Origin: Hymenobacter sp. HSC-4F20
GTDB taxonomy: Bacteria > Bacteroidota > Bacteroidia > Cytophagales > Hymenobacteraceae
NCBI RefSeq assembly: GCF_019599275.1
Contig: NZ_JAHZTD010000001.1
Coordinates: 186,001 to 250,000 of the forward strand
Length of the DNA: 64,000 nt
Reading direction: 5' to 3'
The position numbers and the translations under genes were made by a program. Below the pieces are notes generated by a model. The model was not told the origin of the DNA. It was given only the letters and a program-made list of their open reading frames with translations, and made no database searches. Each line of letters starts with the position of its first letter. Position 1 is the stretch's first letter. Positions 52,451 to 58,805 of this stretch are shown one piece after another.

Positions 52451-52484
52451 AAAAGAGCCATCCTTTACAGGATGGCTCTTTTTT
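52451..52484 (+). terminator. Rho-independent terminator
   Basis: A 14-bp perfect stem (52451-52464 and 52469-52482) with a TTAC loop, ending in six T. Twenty-one bases after the T9SS protein stop codon. Confidence 0.92.
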
Positions 52485-52662
52485 ATGCGGTAGTCTTATA
52501 ACATAGAGGGTGGTTAACCTATACAACTCGTGGTACGGCTAGTTGTGCTGCTAAGAAACCTTATCGGCTACCGTACAGTACAACTGCTCTGTGGTGTTTC
52601 CCTTCCTTCCTAGTGGTAGATAACTACACTCCCCTACAGTAGTCACCTTCAGCAACTCTCCT

Positions 52663-52932
52663 ATGAAAACGTTCTCGAAAACCTTTCTTGCCCTCGGCGC
52701 TTTCGCTCTGTTCGCCACCACTTCTTGTTCAGAGCAAACTAAGCAAAACGCAGAGGCTACGGCCGATAGCGCTGCCAACGATGTAAATACTGCTGCTGAT
52801 AAAGCAGACGATGCTACCAGCAACGCCGCCGATAATGTGCAGGCTGACATGGCCCCTGAGCCTGGTGATACGGCCGTGGTGCAGAATAAAGAAGCCGATA
52901 AACTGGTAGAAGAAGTACCCGAGCGAAACTAG
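52663..52932 (+). CDS. Small lipoprotein, Ala/Asp-rich
   Basis: An 89-residue predicted lipoprotein; signal with lipobox TTSC and Cys at 22. The mature part is acidic, rich in Ala, Asp and Asn (ADSAANDVNTAADKADDATS), and likely a helical, extended outer-membrane peptide. Similar Ala/Asp-rich small lipoproteins are frequent in Hymenobacter-like genomes, with unknown function. Single gene, followed by an exceptionally long hairpin. Confidence 0.82.
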   Translation: MKTFSKTFLALGAFALFATTSCSEQTKQNAEATADSAANDVNTAADKADDATSNAADNVQADMAPEPGDTAVVQNKEADKLVEEVPERN

Positions 52933-52939
52933 GCTCTGT

Positions 52940-53017
52940 CACCTACATATCATACCAAGCAAAAAGGCTCCCGCAGTACATTGCGGGAGCCTTTTTGCTT
53001 GGTATGATATGTAGGTG
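52940..53017. terminator. Very long perfect bidirectional hairpin
   Basis: Two 36-base arms (52940-52975 and 52982-53017) are perfectly complementary around a 6-base loop. The inner part (GGCTCCCGCA and an AAAAA/TTTTT stretch) is a normal bidirectional terminator for the convergent lipoprotein and iscA genes. The outer 20 bp is extra and the reason for it is unknown. Confidence 0.92.
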
Positions 53018-53023
53018 TTTACG

Positions 53024-53350
53024 CTATACAGAGAAGCTCTCACCGCAGCCGCAGGTACGGGAGGCGTTCGGATTATCGAAGAAGAATCCCTTACCATTCA
53101 GACCATCGGAAAAGTCGAGTTGAGTGCCTGCCAGATACAGGAAGCTCTTCATGTCAACTACTACCCGAACCCCCTTGTCCTCAAACTCCTGGTCCATAGG
53201 TTTTACTTCATTGTCGAAGTCCAACTTGTAGCTTAGGCCCGAGCAGCCGCCCCCGGCTACGGAGGCCCGCAAACGATAGGTGGCATCTAACTCAGCATCT
53301 TGCATGAGCTTTTCAACCTTTTCCTTGGCTTTGTCAGAAACAGTAATCAT
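53024..53350 (-). CDS. iscA: Iron-sulfur cluster assembly accessory protein, IscA/SufA/HesB family
   Basis: A 108-residue A-type carrier that receives clusters from the scaffold and passes them to apo-enzymes. The three ligand cysteines are C36 (GGGCSGLSYKL), C100 and C102 (SRTCGCGESFSV). Last gene of the leftward iscS, iscU, unknown, iscA cluster. Its stop codon sits next to the long hairpin at 52940-53017. Confidence 0.95.
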   Translation of the reverse strand: MITVSDKAKEKVEKLMQDAELDATYRLRASVAGGGCSGLSYKLDFDNEVKPMDQEFEDKGVRVVVDMKSFLYLAGTQLDFSDGLNGKGFFFDNPNASRTCGCGESFSV

Positions 53351-53442
53351 GAGTTTAAAAGCTAATTCGGCCGACAGACAACGACGCCCGGATGAGTGTC
53401 AGATACAGAACACCAAAGATACGGCGCTTGTTCAGAAACATT

Positions 53443-53853
53443 CTAAGAACTAGGGTTCAGAACTACACTAAACACCGTAATGGTAGTCAGGTCGCGGCCG
53501 TAGTAGAGCTTGTCCAAGGCTTCGTAGACGTTGTGCGCCCGGAAGTAGGAGGTTTGTAGCTCTTTATCACCACGCGCGCGCCATTGGATAGTGTAGGAGC
53601 TTTCTTCGTCACGGTAGCGCTGCACGTAAGCCAACATCTTGCGCAGGGCCTCCAACTTGTCAGAGCCCGTTTCATAGCGAAAAAGAAAGCTCTGGTGGTG
53701 GCGTGGATTAACTGTAATCAGATCCAGGCGCATCTGCCCGTCTAGCTGCCGAAACTCGAATAGCAAGTTGCCGGCACCTAGTCCCAAATAGTCTTCTATC
53801 TGGCGCTGAATCCGGGCACTTTCTACGTGTACATCGGCGGGAGAGAAATCCAT
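53443..53853 (-). CDS. Conserved hypothetical protein in the isc cluster
   Basis: A 136-residue cytosolic protein (MDFSPADVHVESARI start). Mixed alpha/beta; motifs LLFEFRQLDGQMRLDLITVN and YFRAHNVYEALDKLYYGRDL. No cysteines, so not a cluster carrier by itself. I do not recognise the family. It lies between iscU and iscA on the same strand, 93 bases after iscU, and is probably co-transcribed with them. ATG 53853 is preferred; a longer frame to 53919 adds a hydrophobic stretch that overlaps the iscU intergenic region. Confidence 0.78.
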   Translation of the reverse strand: MDFSPADVHVESARIQRQIEDYLGLGAGNLLFEFRQLDGQMRLDLITVNPRHHQSFLFRYETGSDKLEALRKMLAYVQRYRDEESSYTIQWRARGDKELQTSYFRAHNVYEALDKLYYGRDLTTITVFSVVLNPSS

Positions 53854-53946
53854 GGCGTAGAGAAACGAGAGCGAAAAAGGAAAGGTGAGAAGCAGACCGG
53901 TTACGGCCGTGCTTCTCACCTCTTATCTATGGTCTTTACGAGGAGC

Positions 53947-54363
53947 TTAGTGGTGCGACTTCGGCATTTCCAGCTCCGGCAAACCGTTTTTCACGCGGTA
54001 GTCGTTAATGGCCGACTTAATGGCGTCTTCGGCCAGCACAGAGCAGTGGATTTTCACGGGCGGCAGGGCCAGCTCTTCTACAATCTCCATGTTATCAATA
54101 GCCAAAGCCTCGTCTACGGTTTTGCCTTTCAGCCACTCCGTAGCCAGCGACGACGAGGCAATAGCCGAGCCGCAGCCGAAAGTTTTGAATTTGGCGTCGG
54201 TAATGGTATTAGTAGTTTCGTCTACCTCAATTTGCAGACGCATTACGTCGCCGCACTCGGGGGCGCCTACCAGGCCGGTGCCTACGTTCTTCTTGCTTTT
54301 GTCCAGCGTTCCTACGTTGCGAGGATTGCTGTAATGGTCGATTACTTTATCGGAGTAAGCCAT
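53947..54363 (-). CDS. iscU: Iron-sulfur cluster scaffold protein IscU
   Basis: A 138-residue scaffold on which IscS-derived sulfur and iron build [2Fe-2S] clusters. Ligands are C37 and D39 (GAPECGDVM), C64 (FGCGSAIASSS) and C107 (KIHCSVLAEDA). The LPPVK motif for the HscA chaperone is at 100-104. Family length. It lies 96 bases after iscS, with a long imperfect hairpin in the gap. Confidence 0.97.
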   Translation of the reverse strand: MAYSDKVIDHYSNPRNVGTLDKSKKNVGTGLVGAPECGDVMRLQIEVDETTNTITDAKFKTFGCGSAIASSSLATEWLKGKTVDEALAIDNMEIVEELALPPVKIHCSVLAEDAIKSAINDYRVKNGLPELEMPKSHH

Positions 54364-54390
54364 GGCTTTTGAGAAAATTAGATGTCAGAT

Positions 54391-54456
54391 TTTAGAACTT
54401 AGAACCTAGACTAAGCACCAAGTCTGTGTTCTTGGTGCTCAGCTCTAAGCTCTAAA
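54391..54456. repeat. Imperfect hairpin between iscS and iscU
   Basis: TTTAGAACTTAGA (54391-54403) pairs with TCTAAGCTCTAAA (54444-54456) with one mismatch. Inside, AGCACCAAG (54414-54422) pairs with CTTGGTGCT (54431-54439). The long two-stage stem spans most of the gap. It may be a processing or attenuation site, or a small interspersed repeat. Confidence 0.65.
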
Positions 54457-54459
54457 AAA

Positions 54460-55674
54460 TTAATGTTCTGCCCACTCAATTGAGTTCAGGTCGATACCCT
54501 CTTTGAACATCTCCCACAGGGGTGACATTTCGCGGAGCTTTGTGACGGCCTCTTTTACGTGGTTGATGGCGTAATCGATTTGCTCGTCGGTAGTGAAGCG
54601 GCTCAGGCCGAAGCGAAGGGAGCTATGAGCCAGGTCGTCGCTGAGGCCCAGGGCCTTCAGTACGTAGGAGGGCTCCAGCGAAGCCGAAGTGCAAGCCGAG
54701 CCGGATGATACGGCCAAGTCTTTCACGCCCATCATCAGGCCTTCGCCCTCCACATATTTAAAGGAAATGTTGGCCACGTGGGGCAGACGGTGCTCGCGCG
54801 AGCCGTTCACATAGCTTTCTTCCAAGGTCAGTAGCTCACGCTCCAAACGGTCGCGCATGGTGGAAAGGCGCTGAGTGTCCGCTTCCATTTCCTGCTTGCA
54901 CAGCTCACAGGCTTTGCCGAGGCCGACAATGCCGGGCACGTTCAGGGTGCCGGAGCGCATGCCCCGCTCGTGGCCGCCACCGTCCATCTGGGCGGTTACT
55001 TTTACCCGTGGGTTTTTGCGACGCACGTACAGAGCGCCTACCCCTTTGGGGCCGTACATCTTGTGGGCCGAGAAAGCCATCAGGTCGATGCCATCAGCAA
55101 TAACGTCCACTGGGATTTTGCCTACTGCCTGGGTGCCGTCCGTCATAAACAGAGCGCCGTGCTTATGGGCAATTCTGGCAATTTCGCGGATGGGCTGAAT
55201 GGTACCGGTTTCGTTGTTGCCGTACATGATGGTCACCAAGATGGTTTCCGGGGTCATGGCAGCTTCCAGCTCTTCCAGGCTGATGAGGCCTTCGGCGTTA
55301 ACGGGCAGGTAGGTTACGCGGCCACCCAGCTTTTCAATGTGCTTGCAGGTGTCAAGCACGGCTTTGTGCTCGGTGGTAGCCGTAATGATGTGGTTGCCTT
55401 TCTGCGAGTACATCTCGAACACGCCCTTAATGCCGAGGTTGTCGGATTCAGTGGCGCCCGAAGTGAAAATAATTTCTTTAGGGTCGCAGTTAATCAGGCC
55501 GGCAATCTGCTCGCGGGCGTAGTCCACGGCCTCTTCGGCGGCCCAGCCGAAGGGGTGGTTGCGCGAGGCAGCATTGCCGAATACCTCGGTCAGGTACGGC
55601 ATCATGGCCTCCAGAACGCGCGGGTCCAGGGGCGTAGTCGCGTTGTTGTCGAGGTAAATAGGTAGCTTGAGCAT
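54460..55674 (-). CDS. iscS: Cysteine desulfurase IscS
   Basis: A 404-residue PLP enzyme that takes sulfur from cysteine for clusters and thio-cofactors. PLP lysine K205 ([15 protein letters not shown]). The persulfide cysteine is C328 in [14 protein letters not shown] on the long active-site loop, which is characteristic of class I (IscS) not SufS. The N-terminus has [11 protein letters not shown] and [14 protein letters not shown]. Full length. First gene of the isc cluster, with a promoter element about 92 bases upstream. Confidence 0.97.
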   Translation of the reverse strand: MLKLPIYLDNNATTPLDPRVLEAMMPYLTEVFGNAASRNHPFGWAAEEAVDYAREQIAGLINCDPKEIIFTSGATESDNLGIKGVFEMYSQKGNHIITATTEHKAVLDTCKHIEKLGGRVTYLPVNAEGLISLEELEAAMTPETILVTIMYGNNETGTIQPIREIARIAHKHGALFMTDGTQAVGKIPVDVIADGIDLMAFSAHKMYGPKGVGALYVRRKNPRVKVTAQMDGGGHERGMRSGTLNVPGIVGLGKACELCKQEMEADTQRLSTMRDRLERELLTLEESYVNGSREHRLPHVANISFKYVEGEGLMMGVKDLAVSSGSACTSASLEPSYVLKALGLSDDLAHSSLRFGLSRFTTDEQIDYAINHVKEAVTKLREMSPLWEMFKEGIDLNSIEWAEH

Positions 55675-55765
55675 GGCTCGGGGGTCTGGTTTCAGCGGAG
55701 AATCATTCGCAGGTAGAACACAAAAACTGCGGAACAGGTTTTACTTTCTTCCCACATTTGCAGTG

Positions 55766-55773
55766 CAAAAGTA
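55766..55773 (-). promoter_or_regulatory. Candidate -7 element (TACTTTTG) for the isc cluster
   Basis: Minus-strand TACTTTTG, 91 bases before the iscS ATG, in the 150-base divergent region with the epimerase gene. No TTG at the 19-base spacing. The leader is long enough to hold a regulator site, such as for an IscR- or Rrf2-type protein, but I see no clear one. Confidence 0.45.
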
Positions 55774-55826
55774 GAACAAATACAAAGAAGCCGCGCTATG
55801 TGGCTATTGCGCTTTTCGACTAACCT

Positions 55827-56228
55827 ATGCTCACCAATCTCGAACATCTCGGCCTTGCCGTTAAAGACCTGAAAAGTGCCACGGCCTTGTACACCGCCCT
55901 GCTGGGGCAGGAGCCGTATAAGCAGGAGCACGTAGCCTCCGAAGCCGTGGATACGGTGTTTTTCCAGGTAGGAGGCTCTAAGATTGAGCTGCTGGCCGGC
56001 ACTTCCCCCGAAAGTGCCATCACCCGCTACCTCGATAAGAAGCCCGAAGGCATTCACCACGTAGCGTTTGAGGTAGATGACATCCGGGCGGAAATGGCGC
56101 GGCTGCGGGCCGAGGGCTTCACCTTATTAAATGAAGAGCCGAAAGTAGGCGCTGATAACAAGCTCGTGTGCTTCGTGCATCCGAAATCAGCCAACGGGGT
56201 ATTGGTGGAATTGTGCCAGTCCATCTAA
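55827..56228 (+). CDS. mce: Methylmalonyl-CoA epimerase
   Basis: A 133-residue VOC-fold epimerase converting (S)- to (R)-methylmalonyl-CoA in propionate metabolism. Metal ligands: H7 (NLEHLGLAVKDL), E54 (KIELLAGTSPES), H78 (GIHHVAFEVDD) and E128 (VLVELCQ). Length and sequence match the family closely. Followed 15 bases later by tsaC on the same strand, so probably co-transcribed. No mutase gene in this window. Confidence 0.94.
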   Translation: MLTNLEHLGLAVKDLKSATALYTALLGQEPYKQEHVASEAVDTVFFQVGGSKIELLAGTSPESAITRYLDKKPEGIHHVAFEVDDIRAEMARLRAEGFTLLNEEPKVGADNKLVCFVHPKSANGVLVELCQSI

Positions 56229-56243
56229 CTAAAAGCCGATAGT

Positions 56244-56825
56244 ATGAGTAGCAAATTTTTCCGGGAAGAGGTGGATGCGGCCGTCGATGCGTTGCTGATG
56301 CAGCAGGTTATTTTGTACCCCACCGATACCGTGTGGGGGCTGGGCTGCGACGCGGAGGTGCCCCGGGCCGTGGAGCAGGTGTACCGGCTCAAGCAGCGCC
56401 CCGCGGAAAAAGCCTGCATTGTGCTGGTGGCCGATGAGGGGATGTTTGCCCGCTACGCCGAGGTAGTGCCGCCTAACCTAACCGAGTTGCTGGCTGCTCA
56501 GACGCGACCTACTACCTACGTAGTGCCCGGCAGCCGCCACCTGGCCCCGAACCTGCTGGCTCCCGATGGCACCATTGGCCTGCGGGTAGTGCAAACCGAT
56601 GAGTTCTGCCAGAAGGTAGTACGCCGTCTCGGCCACGGGCTGGTATCCACCTCGGCTAACCTAAGCGGAGACCCAACGCCCGGTCTGTTCTCCGAAATAA
56701 ACCCGGTGCTGGTTCGCAACGCCGACTACGTGGCGCACTGGCGCCAGCAGGATGAAACCCGGGCCAGCCCGTCCCGGGTAGTGCGGGTGCGGGCTGATGG
56801 GACCTTGGAAGTGCTGCGCGACTAA
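56244..56825 (+). CDS. tsaC: L-threonylcarbamoyladenylate synthase (TsaC/YwlC)
   Basis: A 193-residue YrdC-domain protein that makes threonylcarbamoyl-AMP for the t6A37 modification of ANN-decoding tRNAs. Motifs: LYPTDTVWGLGCDA, YRLKQRPAEKACIVLVAD, and the C-terminal LVSTSANLSGDPTPGLF. Length fits TsaC; the extra C-terminal Sua5 domain is absent. The next gene begins 40 bases after its end with its own promoter. Confidence 0.94.
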   Translation: MSSKFFREEVDAAVDALLMQQVILYPTDTVWGLGCDAEVPRAVEQVYRLKQRPAEKACIVLVADEGMFARYAEVVPPNLTELLAAQTRPTTYVVPGSRHLAPNLLAPDGTIGLRVVQTDEFCQKVVRRLGHGLVSTSANLSGDPTPGLFSEINPVLVRNADYVAHWRQQDETRASPSRVVRVRADGTLEVLRD

Positions 56826-56836
56826 CCGCCGGCCCG

Positions 56837-56844
56837 TACCTTTG
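56837..56844 (+). promoter_or_regulatory. Candidate -7 element (TACCTTTG) for the CCA-adding enzyme gene
   Basis: TACCTTTG fits the consensus and lies 21 bases before ATG 56866. No TTG at the 19-base spacing upstream. Confidence 0.5.
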
Positions 56845-56865
56845 CTCCCACAACTACCTTTTCGC

Positions 56866-58281
56866 ATGAATCAGCCCCAGCTACCTGCTTTACCCTTATT
56901 TACCACCATTGCCGAAGCGGCGGGCGAACTGGGCTACCCCGCCTACATCATTGGCGGTTACGTACGTGACTTGGTTCTGGGTCGGGAAAGCAAAGATGTG
57001 GATGTGGTGTGCGTAGGCGACGGTATCCGGCTGGCCCAAGCGGTAGGGCGCAAGCTGCCCGGCCGGCCGCGCGTGACGGTGTTTAAAAACTTCGGCACGG
57101 CCATGCTGCCTACCCCGGAAATTGAGGTGGAGTTTGTGGGCGCCCGCAAGGAAAGCTACCGGGCCGAAAGCCGCAAGCCAGAGGTGGAGGCTGGCACTCT
57201 GGAGGAAGACCTGGCCCGCCGCGACTTCACTATCAATGCCCTGGGGCTGAGCCTGAACCCGGCCGACTTCGGGACCCTGGTGGACTGCTACGACGGCATG
57301 GGTGACCTGCGCCGCAAGCTTATCCGCACTCCGCTCGACCCGGACATCACCTTTTCCGATGACCCGCTACGCATGCTGCGCGCCATCCGGTTTGCTACCC
57401 AGCTCGATTTCGACATTGAGCCCGATACGTTTGACGCCCTGGCCCGCAACAAGGAGCGCATCAAGATTGTGTCGCAGGAGCGCATTACTACGGAGCTGAA
57501 TAAGATTATCATGGCCCCCCGGCCGAGTTACGGCTTCAAGCTGCTGTTTCAGTGCGGGCTGCTGCACCTCATCTTCCCGAAGATGGCCCAGCTGCACGGG
57601 GTCGAAAAGGTAGGCCAGCACGCCCACAAAGACAATTTCTACCATACCCTGCAGGTACTGGACAATGTAGTAGCCGGCGGCGGCGACCTGTGGCTGCGCT
57701 GGGCGGCCATTCTGCACGACATCGCCAAGCCCGCCACCAAGCGTTACGACAAGCGTGTGGGCTGGACTTTCCACGGCCACGAGGATAAGGGCGCGCGCTG
57801 GGTGCCCGGCATCTTTACCGACCTGAAGCTGCCGCTGGGCGAGGAAATGCGGCAGGTGCAGAAGCTGGTACGCTTGCACCTGCGCCCTATTGCCCTGGTC
57901 AAGGAAATCGTGACGGACTCGGCGGTGCGCCGCCTGCTATTCGAGGCCGGTGACGACATTGACCGGCTGATGCTGCTTTGCCGGGCCGATATTACCAGCA
58001 AAGACCACCAGCGCGTGGCCCGCTACCTGCGTAACTTTGATGTGGTAGAGCAGAAACTCAAGGAGGTAGAGGAAAAGGACCACCTGCGCAACTTCAAACC
58101 CGTCATTACTGGTGAAATCATCATGGAAACCTTTGGGCTGAAGCCTTCCCGCGCGGTAGGTGAACTAAAGGAGGCGGTGCTGGAAGCCATCCTTGAGGGC
58201 AACGTTCGTAACGAGTACGAGGAGGCCTTTCCGCTGCTGCTGGAGCTAGGCCGCCAGAAGGGGCTGGAAGCAGTAAAGTAG
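56866..58281 (+). CDS. CCA tRNA nucleotidyltransferase with HD domain
   Basis: A 471-residue class II polynucleotide-polymerase-beta-type enzyme that adds or repairs the CCA end of tRNAs. The N-terminal domain has IIGGYVRDLVLGRESKDVDV with the metal-binding DxD and RRDFTINALGLSL. The neck carries DPLRMLRAIRFATQL and ERITTEL. A C-terminal HD domain follows (NFYHTLQVLDNV, AAILHDIAKPATK). ATG 56866 follows a -7 element. Whether it adds CCA, or only A, cannot be read by eye; a complete genome would show if a second nucleotidyltransferase exists. Confidence 0.94.
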   Translation: MNQPQLPALPLFTTIAEAAGELGYPAYIIGGYVRDLVLGRESKDVDVVCVGDGIRLAQAVGRKLPGRPRVTVFKNFGTAMLPTPEIEVEFVGARKESYRAESRKPEVEAGTLEEDLARRDFTINALGLSLNPADFGTLVDCYDGMGDLRRKLIRTPLDPDITFSDDPLRMLRAIRFATQLDFDIEPDTFDALARNKERIKIVSQERITTELNKIIMAPRPSYGFKLLFQCGLLHLIFPKMAQLHGVEKVGQHAHKDNFYHTLQVLDNVVAGGGDLWLRWAAILHDIAKPATKRYDKRVGWTFHGHEDKGARWVPGIFTDLKLPLGEEMRQVQKLVRLHLRPIALVKEIVTDSAVRRLLFEAGDDIDRLMLLCRADITSKDHQRVARYLRNFDVVEQKLKEVEEKDHLRNFKPVITGEIIMETFGLKPSRAVGELKEAVLEAILEGNVRNEYEEAFPLLLELGRQKGLEAVK

Positions 58282-58357
58282 CGGAATAGAAAGTTGCGGT
58301 ATGACTACTCCCGGTAGTCCTCTGCCGCAGTAGCCAGAGTAACGTACTACCCAATCG

Positions 58358-58410
58358 GCCCCGGTGGGGCGGCACCAATTGCTTAACGGCCGGTGCCGCC
58401 CCACCGGGGC
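58358..58410 (+). terminator. Hairpin 1 of three after the CCA-adding gene
   Basis: A perfect 19-bp GC-rich stem (58358-58376 and 58392-58410) with a 15-base loop and a short TTT after it. Likely terminator for the gene ending at 58281. Confidence 0.75.
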
Positions 58411-58434
58411 TTTCCACCTACTATATCTGGTTTC

Positions 58435-58480
58435 GCCACTGGCATGATGGCTGGGTGGGAGCAGCCATCATGCCAGTGGC
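58435..58480. repeat. Hairpin 2 of three in the 58.4-58.5 kb intergenic region
   Basis: A second perfect 19-bp inverted repeat (58435-58453 and 58462-58480) with an 8-base loop, unrelated in sequence to hairpin 1. A CCCC and an A-run follow. Too far from either gene to be needed as a terminator. Confidence 0.8.
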
Positions 58481-58494
58481 TCCCCATAAAAAAT

Positions 58495-58547
58495 GAAGGA
58501 AGCTTCGGCCAGCCTGTTGCAGCAGGGGGTAGGCCGTAGCTTCCTTC
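58495..58547. repeat. Hairpin 3 of three in the 58.4-58.5 kb intergenic region
   Basis: A 16-bp stem with one mismatch (58495-58510 and 58532-58547) and a 21-base loop. Together with hairpins 1 and 2 it makes three consecutive, different hairpins within 190 bases. No gene is seen from 58282 to 58805. Confidence 0.75.
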
Positions 58548-58746
58548 GGGTCTCACCTTTTCACTCACTCAGTTAGACCCAGTACGCGCGCTAGATGGGC
58601 AACGCAACAAATGAGAAAACCTTGCTCACTGTGGAGTAACCTAAAAGCGCTATGAAGATGCAGTTTCTGAAATGTAAAACGGATGAAGAGTAGGAGGGTT
58701 GTGGTAAAATTTGGATAACCTCTTGATCAATAGGCTGCCGGTGACT

Positions 58747-58794
58747 GGCGGGCCGGGTGAAATAGCACTGGGAGTCAGTGCGGCCCGGCCCGCC
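58747..58794 (-). terminator. Nested hairpin after the PspC gene
   Basis: An outer 11-bp stem (58747-58757 and 58784-58794) encloses a 6-bp stem (58765-58770 and 58776-58781). It sits just past the stop codon of the leftward PspC gene. No T-run follows on that strand. Confidence 0.55.
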
Positions 58795-58805
58795 TGGTTT
58801 CTTGG

